64,000 bases of DNA from Veronia nyctiphanis (GTDB lineage Bacteria > Pseudomonadota > Gammaproteobacteria > Enterobacterales > Vibrionaceae): positions 81,290 to 145,289 of the forward strand of contig NZ_PEIB01000009.1 in assembly GCF_004116385.1 (NCBI RefSeq). Direction: 5' to 3'. Position 1 is the stretch's first letter. Every line of letters starts with the position of its first letter. This document shows, piece after piece, positions 1 to 9,546 of the stretch. The notes under the pieces are model-generated. The model ran no database searches. It had not been told where the DNA came from and worked only from the letters and a program-made list of their open reading frames with translations. The position numbers and the translations under genes are program-made.

Positions 1-156
1 AGTGAACTCCTGTGTGAAGCCTTTCTTCATGCCTACACAGGGCAGCCATTGCCGACTGATGACGATATCCGCAAAGATAAAAACGACAGCGTGCCTGCAG
101 AAGTGAAGCGCATCATGCAAGAGCGCGGTATCGAATTTGACGAAGAAGAATATTAA
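1..156 (+). CDS. metJ: Methionine repressor MetJ, C-terminal part
   Basis: The first 51 codons in frame 1 encode the C-terminal half of MetJ, the S-adenosylmethionine-responsive ribbon-helix-helix repressor of methionine biosynthesis. The recognisable part begins with [18 protein letters not shown] and ends with an acidic tail, EFDEEEY, before TAA at 154-156. The N-terminal beta-strand that binds DNA lies upstream of the window. The reading frame is intact and is followed directly by a strong bidirectional terminator. Identification rests on recalled similarity to the enterobacterial protein and on the neighbouring gene order. Confidence 0.93.
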   Translation, partial: SELLCEAFLHAYTGQPLPTDDDIRKDKNDSVPAEVKRIMQERGIEFDEEEY

Positions 157-200
157 GACATAAAAAAACCAGCCGGCCGGGCTGGTTTTTTTTATGTCTT
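156..200. terminator. Bidirectional terminator between metJ and the malic enzyme gene
   Basis: Stem AACCAGCC (167-174) pairs with GGCTGGTT (180-187) around a five-base loop. It is flanked by an A run on the left and a T run on the right, and the symmetry extends outwards to AAGACATA and TATGTCTT. It serves metJ on the plus strand and the convergent malic enzyme gene on the minus strand. Confidence 0.9.
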
Positions 201-227
201 CAATCGGTTGCGCCAACAACTCAACGT

Positions 228-1471
228 TCAGGCCATGTAACCTGACGGCATATCAATTCGGGCAACCCCCGAATCAACAGCTGCTTGAGCGACCGCTTTC
301 GCGACTCTAGGCAGCAAACGAGGATCCATTGGCTTCGGAATGATATAATCAGGGCCAAAGGACAGTGCTTCAGAGCCGGACGCTTTCACCACTTCCTCCG
401 GCACAGGCTCTTTTGCCAATGCTCGAATCGCATCTACTGCGGCCAGTTTCATTTCATCATTGATCTGGCTGGCACGAACATCCAGCGCACCACGGAAAAT
501 GAACGGGAAACACAGTACATTGTTGACCTGATTCGGATAATCCGAACGCCCGGTGCCCATGATGAGATCATCACGCACTTTATGGGCCACTTCTGGCTTA
601 ATTTCCGGGTCCGGGTTTGAACAAGCAAATACGATAGGCTTATCAGCCATCAACTTTAACGCTTCAGGTGACAGCAAATCAGGCCCCGATACACCGACGA
701 AGATATCTGCCCCTTCAATCACATCTTCCAACGAACGCTTATCTGTGTTGTTCGCGAAAAGTTGTTTGTATTGGTTGATATCGTCGCGACGGGTGTGAAT
801 GACACCTTTGCGATCCAGCATGTAGATTTTCTCGCGTTGCGCACCACACTTGATCAAAAGCTCCATGCAGGCAACCGCTGCTGCACCTGCACCAAGACAG
901 ACAATGACGCATCGCCAATTTCTTTACCTTGAAGCTCAAGCGCATTAAGCATGCCAGCAGCAGTAACAATGGCAGTGCCGTGCTGATCATCGTGGAAAAC
1001 AGGTACGTTACAACGTTCGATTAATTGCTGTTCAATTTCAAAGCAATCAGGTGCTTTGATATCTTCGAGGTTAATACCACCAAATGTGTCGGCAATATTG
1101 GCAACAGTATCCACAAATTCATCAATCGTACGATGCTTAACCTCAATATCGATTGAATCCAGATTCGCAAAACGTTTAAACAGTAACGCTTTACCTTCCA
1201 TTACTGGCTTTGACGCCAACGGACCCAGATTACCAAGTCCAAGAATCGCGGTGCCATTGGAAATTACAGCAACCATGTTGCCTTTTGCTGTGTATTTGTA
1301 GACATTATCTGCGTCCTGAGCGATTTCCCTCACAGGCTCAGCGACACCCGGGCTATATGCCAGGGCCAAGTCTTCAACAGTGTTTGCCGGTTTTGTAAGT
1401 TCTACAGAGATTTTGCCAGGCACCGGATTCGCATGATAATCCAGAGCCATTTGGCGTCTATCTTCAGACAT
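228..1471 (-). CDS. Malic enzyme (oxaloacetate-decarboxylating), frameshifted in this sequence
   Basis: Converts malate to pyruvate and CO2 with reduction of NAD(P), feeding pyruvate and NADPH pools in the cytosol. The N-terminal part runs from [13 protein letters not shown] and contains the malic domain with the conserved [12 protein letters not shown] stretch. The C-terminal part holds the Rossmann NAD(P)-binding domain. A one-base deletion near 903-906 separates the halves; restoring an A gives [16 protein letters not shown] and a 414-residue protein. It lacks the C-terminal phosphotransacetylase-like domain of E. coli MaeB, so it is the short malic enzyme form. Cofactor preference cannot be read from the sequence. 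The frameshift is most likely a sequencing error. Confidence 0.9.
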
Positions 1472-1650
1472 TTATTTTAATCCTAACTATTAGTCTTTAA
1501 AGCTTACCTTGTTTTTCAAGTTTGCAAGCGAAAATACACAAGGTGAGCACTATGGGTAGATAATACGCGCCAACCCTAGATGGTATATCAGTGTCGGGAT
1601 TAGTGCCAGTGGGGGATAATGTGGCAGAAGGATATGTCTGAAAGGTGAAA

Positions 1651-1675
1651 AAAAAGGTGCCATAGGCACCTTTTT
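1651..1675 (-). terminator. Rho-independent terminator of rpmE
   Basis: AAAAAGGTGCC (1651-1661), loop ATA and GGCACCTTTTT (1665-1675) form a perfect 11-bp stem. It lies 15 bases past the rpmE stop on the minus strand, with a U tract in the rpmE transcript. Confidence 0.88.
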
Positions 1676-1689
1676 TTGTAGAGTCAGTC

Positions 1690-1902
1690 TTATTTGCTGC
1701 TCAGTACGCCGAAACGCTTCTTGAAGCGGTCAACGCGGCCACCGGTGTCAACGATACGTTGCTTACCAGTGTAGAATGGGTGGCACTTATCACATACGTC
1801 CAGGTTGATGTCTTTACCCAGAGTCGTTTGGAATTCAAAAGTGTTGCCGCAAGAACATTTTGCGCTTGCTGCTTTGTATTCTGGATGGATACCAGCTTTC
1901 AT
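1690..1902 (-). CDS. rpmE: 50S ribosomal protein L31 (zinc-binding type)
   Basis: A 70-residue protein starting [19 protein letters not shown]. The four cysteines in KCSCG and DVCDKC form the zinc site of the type A (C+) L31 paralogue, which in many bacteria is exchanged for a cysteine-free form under zinc limitation. The start at 1902 is chosen by homology and by an upstream GAGGT Shine-Dalgarno; the frame is open further upstream but without similarity. The gene is divergent from priA, and the 264 bases between them should hold both promoters. The usual place of L31 next to priA supports the Vibrionaceae/enterobacterial layout. Confidence 0.96.
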   Translation of the reverse strand: MKAGIHPEYKAASAKCSCGNTFEFQTTLGKDINLDVCDKCHPFYTGKQRIVDTGGRVDRFKKRFGVLSSK

Positions 1903-2166
1903 AGGGATTACCTCTAATAAAGGCCGTGTCGCTCTCCCGATCCAAAGCCGGGCACCACACGTCGTTAACAACAAATTGTAAGGCGCGAAATTCTAATCAA
2001 GCCCGACCAAGATAGCAACTTTTTTGTTCAACCGATTCAAATTCAATGTTCGATATAGTCAACCTCGAACCAAATCAACGGATTGACAGGATTAACGTTG
2101 CACCCTTCATCGCCAGCGTTACACTGTGAATAGATATCCAGATTGATCCGAGACTCTTTTTTCAAC

Positions 2167-4363
2167 ATGACTGCGCACATTGCACGGGTTGCCCTTCCGG
2201 TCCCACTATATAAGACATTCGATTATGTCATTACACCCGAGCAAAGACCGACTGTTGGTGGCCGAGTTAAAGTACCATTTGGTCGTCAGAGCAAAATCGG
2301 CATTGTCGTTGAGCTGACAGAGCAGTCTGATTTCCCTCTTGAGCAGCTTAAACCGATTCAGGAAGTCCTCGATGAACAGCCACTCTGGCCGCAAACATTG
2401 TATCGCCTTCTTGAATGGGCCAGTCGCTACTATCAGTACCCGCTCGGCGAAGCCTCGCAACCATCATGCCAACCGCACTCAGAAAGGGAAAAGCAGCATC
2501 ACATGCTGAAACCAAATATTGGCAGCTATCCAGCTAGGTGAAGATCTGCCAGCAGGTGCACTTAGCCGAGCCCCCAAACAGGAACAGCTAGTGACAGCGC
2601 TGAAAACAGGCTCTATGGAACATAGCGTATTGAGCGAAGCTGGCTTCACATCGCCAGTCATCAAAGCCGTCAATGAAAAAGGGTTTATCGAGCCTTGTGC
2701 TCCGCCGCCGCCGAAACCTTGGGTAAAGGGCTTTGAGATAACGGAAGAAAAGCCAAAACTGAATCATGAACAGGCAATGGCTGTGGCAACGATAAATGCC
2801 AATAGCGAATTTGGCTGTTATTTGGTCGAAGGGGTAACAGGTTCAGGTAAAACTGAGGTGTATTTAAACCTACTAGAACCCGTTCTTGCTCGCGGCCAAC
2901 AGGCATTAATTCTTGTGCCGGAAATAGGCCTCACCCCCCAGACAATCAGTCGTTTTGCAAGACGATTTAGTGTCCCAATTGCTGTCATGCACTCAGGTCT
3001 GAACGAAACAGAGCGTCTTACTGCATGGCTTGATGCACGGGATAATCGCGCCGCCATCATTATTGGTACTCGTTCAGCCTTGTTTTCACCCACCAAGCAA
3101 ACGGGAATCATCATTATCGATGAAGAACATGATGGCTCTTATAAACAGCAAGACAGTTTCCGTTATCACGCCAGAGACTTAGCAGTTTTGCGTGCACGTG
3201 AAGAAAACATTCCCATTGTTTTGGGCTCTGCCACGCCGTCATTGGAAACCCTCCACAACGCACAATCTGGTAAGTACCATTATCTAACACTCTCACATCG
3301 TGCGGGTAATGCCGTAAAAGCAAAACACGGCATATTAGATATCCGAGGTTTACATCTTGAGGCAGGGTTATCCGCGCCTCTACTAGCAGAAATGCGCAAT
3401 CAACTTTCGCAGGGTAATCAGGTCATGTTGTTCCTGAACCGTCGTGGGTATTCCCCGGCTCTGATATGCCATGAATGCGGTTGGCTGGCAGAATGCAAAC
3501 GCTGCGATGCCTACTTTACGCTGTATCAAAACTATCAGGAGCTTCGCTGCCATCATTGCACAGCACAAAAACCTGTGCCGCATCAATGCGAGCAATGCGG
3601 GTCAACACAACTAATGAGTGTCGGTGTCGGTACCGAGCAACTTGAACAACAGCTAGAAACACTCTTTCCTGAATACAAAACTATCCGTATCGACAGGGAC
3701 AATACCCGTCGCAAAGGCGCACTGGAAAACTACCTGCAAGCAATTCACAACAACGAGTATCAGATTTTAATCGGAACGCAGATGCTGGCGAAGGGGCACC
3801 ATTTCCCGAATGTCACGCTGGTTGCGCTCGTTGACGTAGACAGCTCGCTATTCAGCAACGACTTTCGTGCACCAGAGCGACTGGCCCAGCTATTTGTGCA
3901 GGTGGCCGGGCGTGCAGGACGTGCCAGCAAGCCAGGGCTGGTTTTGTTGCAAACTCACCACCCGGAGCACGCATTGCTTCAAGCCTTGGTTCAAAAAGGC
4001 TATCAAGACTTTTCCGTCAATGCTCTCACAGAACGCAAGCAAGCTATGCTTCCCCCCTACAGCTACTTCGCCCTTCTACGCGCGGAGGGGTTTGATAATG
4101 AACAGGTTGAGCAATTTCTCTATCAAGCTAGAACGGTGCTAGATGCTTCACCATTTGATGATGATGAATGCGCGACATTGGGCCCTGCACCTGCACCATT
4201 AGCCCGAAGAGCGGGAAAATTCCGTTGGCAGCTGATTTTTCAGGCACCTAACAGACGATTATTGCAACAGAGATTGACGATTGCACTGCCAGCTTTGTTA
4301 CAATTGCCGCTTGCTAAAAAGGTTCGATGGTCATTGGATGTCGAGCCTCAGGACATGAACTGA
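2167..4363 (+). CDS. priA: Primosomal protein N' (replication restart helicase), two frameshifts
   Basis: PriA recognises stalled forks and reloads the replisome, with 3'-to-5' helicase activity. The start MTAHIARVALPVPL fits the family DNA-binding domain. Walker A is GVTGSGKTEVY, Walker B is IIIDEEHD, and the helicase signatures QVAGRAGRA and GTQMLAKGHHFP are clear. Eight zinc-binding cysteines lie in the CHECGWLAECKRC to CEQCGS region. Two one-base deletions, near 2459 and near 2534, break the frame after the N-terminal domain. Restoring both gives 732 residues, the length of E. coli PriA. No strong ribosome-binding site precedes 2167. I read the breaks as sequencing errors because loss of PriA is severely damaging. 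Confidence 0.95.
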
Positions 4364-4533
4364 TTAAAATTTATTCTCCTAAGCCGGATCTACTTCACAT
4401 TTCATGTGTAATTAGTGTTACCGTAAGCATGTTTCGCTCGGTGCCTAATCGGTACAATGTAAGTGGAGTGTTAATTATTATTTAATTTATGTTCACCCAT
4501 TAAGGGACTAATAAGAACAAGAGGAACTTATTT

Positions 4534-5538
4534 ATGGCGACAATGAAGGACGTTGCCCAGCTAGCCGGTGTTTCAACGGCTACTGTCTCTCGAGCGCTGA
4601 TGAACCCGGAGAAGGTATCAGCCTCGACAAGAAAGAAAGTTGAGCAGGCTGTAATGGAAGCAGGATATAGCCCCAACTCGCTGGCACGTAATTTAAGAAG
4701 GAATGAGTCTAAAACCATCGTGGCCATTGTGCCGGATATCTGTGACCCGTATTTTTCAGAGATCATCCGCGGCATCGAAGAAGCTGCAATGGAGCATGGT
4801 TACTTGGTACTGCTTGGGGATAGCGGCCAACAGGAAAGCCGTGAGAGCTCGTTTGTGAACTTGGTTTTCACCAAACAAGCTGACGGTATGCTCCTTCTCG
4901 GCACAGATTTACCGTTCGATGTCAGTAAACCAGAGCAGAAAAACCTTCCGCCAATGGTTATGGCTTGTGAATATGCACCGGAGCTAGAGCTTCCAACCGT
5001 GCACATTGACAACCTCACGGCTGCATTCGAAGCCGTCAATTACCTGACTCAGGTAGGTCATAAGCGCATTGCACAAATTACTGGTCGTCCGGATGCCGCG
5101 CTGACGCAATTCCGAATTCAAGGCTACCAGCAAGCACTCCGTCGATGCGGTGTACCGCTTAATCCTGCATACAGTGTTGAGGGAGACTTCACCTTTGCCG
5201 CAGGCGCTCGTGCGATGACCACACTACTGTCTTTACCGCAACCTCCAACAGCAGTCTTCTGCCACAGTGATGTGATGGCGATTGGTGCTATGCAGCAAGC
5301 TAAACGCCTCGGGTTCCGTGTACCTCATGATATTTCTATCGTCGGCTTCGACGACATCCAGTTTGCTGAGTACTGCGATCCTGCGTTAACAACAGTCTCT
5401 CAGCCCCGCTATGACATCGGGCGTCAGGCTATGTTGATGCTGCTTAAGCTAATGAAAGGTACTGACATTCAAGCTGGCTCACACCTGCTTGACTCAAAAC
5501 TGGTGATCCGCGAGAGCGTTGCACCACCTTCACGCTAA
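4534..5538 (+). CDS. cytR: LacI-family repressor CytR
   Basis: A 334-residue LacI/GalR regulator. The N-terminal helix-turn-helix is MKDVAQLAGVSTATVSRAL with the hinge NSLARNLRR; the rest is a periplasmic-binding-protein-like effector domain with the C-terminal VGFDDIQFAEY motif. In E. coli and Vibrio the CytR at this locus, between priA and ftsN, represses nucleoside uptake and catabolism together with CRP and responds to cytidine. AAGAGGA lies about eight bases before the ATG. The ligand is inferred from synteny and overall similarity, not from individual residues. Confidence 0.93.
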   Translation: MATMKDVAQLAGVSTATVSRALMNPEKVSASTRKKVEQAVMEAGYSPNSLARNLRRNESKTIVAIVPDICDPYFSEIIRGIEEAAMEHGYLVLLGDSGQQESRESSFVNLVFTKQADGMLLLGTDLPFDVSKPEQKNLPPMVMACEYAPELELPTVHIDNLTAAFEAVNYLTQVGHKRIAQITGRPDAALTQFRIQGYQQALRRCGVPLNPAYSVEGDFTFAAGARAMTTLLSLPQPPTAVFCHSDVMAIGAMQQAKRLGFRVPHDISIVGFDDIQFAEYCDPALTTVSQPRYDIGRQAMLMLLKLMKGTDIQAGSHLLDSKLVIRESVAPPSR

Positions 5539-5615
5539 GCCTCTCATGTGCTGGCAACCGCCAGCACAACCCTTTACCATATCGGTTCTTTTCCCTCTGA
5601 CAGAATGTACGTAAA

Positions 5616-6161
5616 GTGGCACCTAAAGATTACGTGAAGCGCAGTACGCCTCCGCGCAGAAAACCAAAAACTGCCAAAAAGCCAGTGCCTTCTGGCCGTG
5701 GTTTCCCAAAGATGCTTGCACTCGTTGCGTTGGTCATGACGGGTCTGTTTGCTTACGGACTTTATTACTTGTCAGTCAGCACACCTCCAGCCCCGGAAAA
5801 AAAGGCTGTCAGCAAGCCTCAACTTCAGAAAAAAGAGGCAACGCTTCCGCCAAAACCGAAAGAGTCCTGGAGCTATGTTGAAGAGCTTGAAAATAAGGAA
5901 GTAAAGGTTGAAGCCAAGGAGCAAAAACTCTCTTCTCGCCCTTACCTAATGCAATGCGGCGCGTATAAATTACAAAGCCAGGCCAGCGAGCGAAAAGCAA
6001 TGATCGCCTTTCAAGGGATTGAAAGTCAGATACGCCATCAAGGCAGTTGGTACAAAGTGGTTTTAGGCCCCTACCCTCAAAAGCGGAAAGCTGAACGAGA
6101 CCGTAACCTGCTCCGAAAAGCGGGTATAGAACCCTGCGCAATCTGGTATTGGACCGATTAG
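5616..6161 (+). CDS. ftsN: Cell division protein FtsN
   Basis: FtsN triggers septal peptidoglycan synthesis at the divisome. The 181-residue protein starts at a GTG with APKDYVKRS, the conserved cytoplasmic segment. A basic stretch follows, then one membrane span at about residues 31-52 (MLALVALVMTGLFAYGLYYL), a short proline/lysine-rich periplasmic linker, and a C-terminal SPOR domain (YLMQCGAYKLQSQ to KVVLGPY) that binds denuded glycan strands. It is much shorter than E. coli FtsN because the periplasmic linker is short. It lies between cytR and hslV as in relatives. Confidence 0.92.
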   Translation: MAPKDYVKRSTPPRRKPKTAKKPVPSGRGFPKMLALVALVMTGLFAYGLYYLSVSTPPAPEKKAVSKPQLQKKEATLPPKPKESWSYVEELENKEVKVEAKEQKLSSRPYLMQCGAYKLQSQASERKAMIAFQGIESQIRHQGSWYKVVLGPYPQKRKAERDRNLLRKAGIEPCAIWYWTD

Positions 6162-6279
6162 TTCACTGAAATGCAGGGAATCTTCTCCCTGCATCACCTT
6201 GAAAAACAGTTCTCCTATCCCCATCTCCTCGTTAACAACCAAATCTGGTAACGCCAGATAAGACAAATAGAGGTTTGAC

Positions 6280-6807
6280 GTGACTACTATCGTATCCGTG
6301 CGCCGCAATGGCAAAGTAGTTATTGCAGGTGATGGCCAGGTATCTCTTGGCAACACTGTAATGAAAGGTAATGCCAAAAAAGTTCGCCGTTTATATAACA
6401 ATCAGGTACTGGCTGGATTCGCTGGCGGTACAGCAGATGCATTTACACTTTTCGAGCGCTTCGAGCGCAAATTAGAAATGCACCAGGGCCACCTGACCAA
6501 AGCTGCGGTTGAGCTCGCAAAAGATTGGCGCACCGATCGCGCACTACGTCGTCTTGAGGCTTTGTTGGCCGTTGCTGATGAAACAGCATCGCTGATCATC
6601 ACTGGTAATGGCGACGTAGTTCAACCAGAGCACGATCTTATCGCTATCGGCTCAGGCGGTAACTTTGCCCAAGCAGCAGCCACAGCGCTGCTCGAAAACA
6701 CGGACCTTGGCGCACGTGAGATCGCCGAAAAAGCATTGAATATTGCTGGGGACATTTGTGTGTTCACCAACCAGCACCATACAATTGAAGAATTAGAGAC
6801 CAAATAG
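6280..6807 (+). CDS. hslV: ATP-dependent protease subunit HslV (ClpQ)
   Basis: A 175-residue proteolytic subunit of HslVU. It starts at GTG with [23 protein letters not shown]; the threonine exposed after removal of the initiator methionine is the nucleophile of this proteasome-like enzyme. GAGG lies a few bases upstream of the GTG. The stop is nine bases before hslU, so the two are one operon, preceded by ftsN in the same direction. Heat-shock control is known for the family; no sigma-32 promoter was securely identified here. Confidence 0.97.
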   Translation: MTTIVSVRRNGKVVIAGDGQVSLGNTVMKGNAKKVRRLYNNQVLAGFAGGTADAFTLFERFERKLEMHQGHLTKAAVELAKDWRTDRALRRLEALLAVADETASLIITGNGDVVQPEHDLIAIGSGGNFAQAAATALLENTDLGAREIAEKALNIAGDICVFTNQHHTIEELETK

Positions 6808-6816
6808 GAACCCCGC

Positions 6817-8151
6817 ATGTCTGATATGACTCCTCGCGAAATTGTTCATGAGCTTGACCGCCACATCATCGGTCAGGACAAAGCAAAACGAGCCGTGGCT
6901 ATCGCACTGCGTAACCGCTGGCGTCGTATGCAGCTGGCGGAAGAACTGCGGGCTGAAGTGACACCTAAAAACATTCTGATGATTGGTCCAACGGGTGTGG
7001 GTAAAACTGAAATTGCCCGCCGTCTGGCCAAATTAGCCAATGCGCCGTTCATAAAAGTCGAAGCAACAAAATTCACTGAAGTGGGTTACGTCGGTAAGGA
7101 AGTTGAAACCATCATCCGCGACCTGACTGATGTAGCGATAAAAATGACCCACCAGCAAGCGACTGAGAAGGTGCGCTTCCGTGCCGAGGAGCTCGCTGAA
7201 GAGCGTATCCTTGACGTTCTTCTGCCTCCAGCTCGTGATTCTTGGGGCCAGAACGAGGAGAAAACAGAAGACTCCACAACACGTCAAAGTTTCCGTAAGA
7301 AGATCCGCGAAGGCAAGCTGGACGACAAAGAGATCGAAATGGATCTTGCTGCGCCACAGATGACCATGGAGATCATGGCACCTCCGGGTATGGAAGAAAT
7401 GACAAACCAGCTACAAGGTATGTTCCAAAACCTTGGCGGCGGCGGTGCGACGAAAAAGCGTAAGCTCAAACTAAAAGATGCACTAAAAGCAGCAACCGAA
7501 GAAGAAGCGGCAAAGCTGGTTAATCAAGACGAGCTAAAAGAGCGTGCGATTCACTCCGTTGAAAACAACGGTATCGTCTTTATCGATGAAATCGACAAAA
7601 TCTGTAAACGCGGTGAAAGCTCAGGCCCAGACGTTTCTCGTGAAGGCGTGCAGCGAGACCTCCTTCCATTGGTTGAAGGCTCTACCGTCTCAACGAAGCA
7701 CGGCATGGTAAAAACAGACCATATCCTGTTTATTGCCTCAGGCGCATTTCAGGTTGCACGCCCATCAGATCTAATCCCTGAATTGCAAGGTCGGCTGCCA
7801 ATTCGTGTTGAACTTGAAGCGCTATCGTCTTCAGACTTTAAACGTATTCTGACAGAGCCTAACGCATCTTTGACCGAGCAATACAGCGCATTGATGGCCA
7901 CGGAAAGTGTTGAATTGTCATTCACCGAAGATGGCATCGAAGAAATTGCCAACGCCGCATGGCGAGTCAACGAAAAAACAGAAAATATTGGTGCCCGTCG
8001 ACTGCACACAGTGATGGAAAGGCTGATGGACGAAATCTCTTACGACGCCAGTGAAAAAGGTGGGGAGAAGACGGAGATCGATGCCAATTATGTTCGCAAA
8101 TACCTAGGCGATCTGGTGGAAGACGAAGATCTCAGCCGCTTTATTCTGTAA
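6817..8151 (+). CDS. hslU: HslU (ClpY) unfoldase ATPase
   Basis: A 444-residue AAA+ ATPase that unfolds substrates for HslV. Walker A is [13 protein letters not shown] at about residues 57-69 and Walker B is IVFIDEIDK. The central I-domain carries the variable linker rich in methionine and glutamate, and sensor 2 is NIGARRLHT. The C-terminus DLSRFIL is the conserved tail that inserts into HslV. The frame is intact. AGGA precedes the ATG in the nine-base gap after hslV. A strong terminator follows at 8175. Confidence 0.97.
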   Translation: MSDMTPREIVHELDRHIIGQDKAKRAVAIALRNRWRRMQLAEELRAEVTPKNILMIGPTGVGKTEIARRLAKLANAPFIKVEATKFTEVGYVGKEVETIIRDLTDVAIKMTHQQATEKVRFRAEELAEERILDVLLPPARDSWGQNEEKTEDSTTRQSFRKKIREGKLDDKEIEMDLAAPQMTMEIMAPPGMEEMTNQLQGMFQNLGGGGATKKRKLKLKDALKAATEEEAAKLVNQDELKERAIHSVENNGIVFIDEIDKICKRGESSGPDVSREGVQRDLLPLVEGSTVSTKHGMVKTDHILFIASGAFQVARPSDLIPELQGRLPIRVELEALSSSDFKRILTEPNASLTEQYSALMATESVELSFTEDGIEEIANAAWRVNEKTENIGARRLHTVMERLMDEISYDASEKGGEKTEIDANYVRKYLGDLVEDEDLSRFIL

Positions 8152-8174
8152 TTTGTGCTTTATAAACGAATGTT

Positions 8175-8198
8175 AGGCAGCCAGTGGCTGCCTTTTTT
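8175..8198 (+). terminator. Terminator of the hslVU operon
   Basis: AGGCAGCC (8175-8182), loop AGT and GGCTGCCT (8186-8193) form an eight-base perfect stem followed by six T. It ends the conserved operon and marks the left edge of the accessory block. Confidence 0.9.
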
Positions 8199-8394
8199 AT
8201 TTCCATTTCACGTTCACCAGTTCTACCGCATTGCTAGTACTCACACAAAAACAGCACATCTCAGATAGACCTGTCAGATCAACCAGTGTCTCGCTCGACG
8301 CGCAGCAGCAATAATGAAGCGCAAGTTGGACTGATATCAAGGGCATGCTCTCAATAATATAAACGTTGCCAACCCTGCCCTTCTTCCAACACAT
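8197..8394 (-). CDS. Candidate short cysteine-rich peptide (unverified ORF)
   Basis: An open frame of 65 codons lies in the 322 bases between hslU and the peptide hydroxylase homologue, on the opposite strand. It reads MCWKKGRVGNVYIIES, then LHYCCCASSETLVDLTGL and SEMCCFCVSTSNAVEL, ending KWK. Six of its seven cysteines fall in two clusters, CCC and CCFC. A start at the inner methionine, MPLISVQLALHY, would give 49 residues. Neither start has a well-spaced ribosome-binding site: a GCAGGA touches the first ATG. I do not recognise a family. It could be a substrate peptide for the neighbouring enzyme or a chance frame. Confidence 0.25.
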   Translation of the reverse strand: MCWKKGRVGNVYIIESMPLISVQLALHYCCCASSETLVDLTGLSEMCCFCVSTSNAVELVNVKWK

Positions 8395-8473
8395 TCCTGC
8401 CCTGACACATCTGGGTAACGCAAATTCTCTATAAATGTTAACGCTTAAAAGCTAAAAATAATTAGGAAAACGC

Positions 8474-9490
8474 ATGGATACATCATGGATAAAGATGTTT
8501 AGCTGGAAGCCACAACGCGCTATTCAAGAAAACGTTGATCAATATTTCCATTTTTTGATGGCCACCGAGTCATCTCGGTTTTGGCAAACTCTTTCAACTG
8601 TCGATCCATTAAAAAGCGGAGAACTCGCCTCAACACTGAAAGGAACCCCTTCTCTCCGCTGGACTCCCTTTTGGCATTCACCAGCAGTCTATCAACTCAT
8701 TATTCAATGGGTTCGTCATCGACAGTTTGATCAAGAAGCGGCTGTTTTAATGCTGTGCGAAGGATTACTGACATTAATTGATAGACGCAAAGAAGAGAAA
8801 GGTCGCCTCGATTACTCCAGTGGTCTTGTAGTCGATATGAATAGCCACTTTGCACTTACGGACTACATAGTTGGCGACAAAGCTTCCGCATATAAAGGGC
8901 AGGAAAAGAAAACGGTTCTGAACAAGCTCAAGAAAGCATCCCAAACCATTCTCGATATTAACCCTGTAATCTGGGAGTTCATTACGGCTAATTGCAGCCT
9001 TCTAGTCTTGCGTGAAACCCATGACCAAACAGCAAAATCATTTTCGCATGCTGAATGCTTGGGAGCCGTTACTTTTGAAAACTATCATTTAACTGAAGTA
9101 ACCTCATCCCAAATGCAAGCAGATTTGCTGCATGAAGCCATTCATAATTTCCTAAATAAAGTTGAACTCAAGGGAGTATTGCTGAATGACCATAATGTAC
9201 TTAAAGACGAACTTTTCTCTCCTTGGACAGGCGAATTAACCAGCTTACATAGCCTTATTCATCATTGCTTCGTATGGGGGGGCGTACATCGTTATCTATC
9301 AGAGGTAACAAGGAGTGTTCATTCGACGGAAATCACCCATAAGCTGCTGGAATTTATTGAGAAAGGCTTTCTAGACAAAAAGTTGTTACTGGCAGTAAAC
9401 AGCTATCGAGACAGTCTCCCACCTTACATATTTAACCACATTGTGGGGCTTACCCACTCTTTTCAGAATAAACAGTTGGTTTGTCACTAA
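8474..9490 (+). CDS. alphaKG-HExxH-type peptide beta-hydroxylase homologue
   Basis: A 338-residue cytosolic protein without signal peptide or membrane span. At about residues 215-230 it has QADLLHEAIHNFLNKVE, an HExxH metal site, followed some 25 residues later by ELFSPWTGELTSLHSLIHHC and FVWGGVHRYL. The spacing and the SPWTG...CFVW block match my recollection of the HExxH putative peptide modification family (TIGR04267), now described as iron and alpha-ketoglutarate dependent enzymes that beta-hydroxylate ribosomal peptides. The N-terminal 200 residues are less conserved. No radical SAM partner is adjacent, unlike many actinobacterial clusters. The substrate is unknown; three tiny ORFs nearby are candidates. 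A zinc protease role is less likely. Confidence 0.75.
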   Translation: MDTSWIKMFSWKPQRAIQENVDQYFHFLMATESSRFWQTLSTVDPLKSGELASTLKGTPSLRWTPFWHSPAVYQLIIQWVRHRQFDQEAAVLMLCEGLLTLIDRRKEEKGRLDYSSGLVVDMNSHFALTDYIVGDKASAYKGQEKKTVLNKLKKASQTILDINPVIWEFITANCSLLVLRETHDQTAKSFSHAECLGAVTFENYHLTEVTSSQMQADLLHEAIHNFLNKVELKGVLLNDHNVLKDELFSPWTGELTSLHSLIHHCFVWGGVHRYLSEVTRSVHSTEITHKLLEFIEKGFLDKKLLLAVNSYRDSLPPYIFNHIVGLTHSFQNKQLVCH

Positions 9491-9494
9491 GTAC

Positions 9495-9526
9495 AAAAGG
9501 ACGATACATAACCGTATCGTCCTTTT
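9495..9526. terminator. Bidirectional terminator between two convergent accessory genes
   Basis: A perfect 13-bp stem: AAAAGGACGATAC (9495-9507) pairs with GTATCGTCCTTTT (9514-9526) around ATAACC. A and T tracts on the two sides allow use from either strand. It lies five bases after the hydroxylase stop and 20 bases before the stop of the convergent M3-like gene. Confidence 0.92.
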
Positions 9527-9546
9527 AGTCACTTGGATGAAAATGA

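Noticed and set aside
8474..9490. Zinc metalloprotease, because of HExxH
   Set aside because: The downstream SPWTG and CFVW blocks and the absence of a signal peptide fit the peptide hydroxylase family better.
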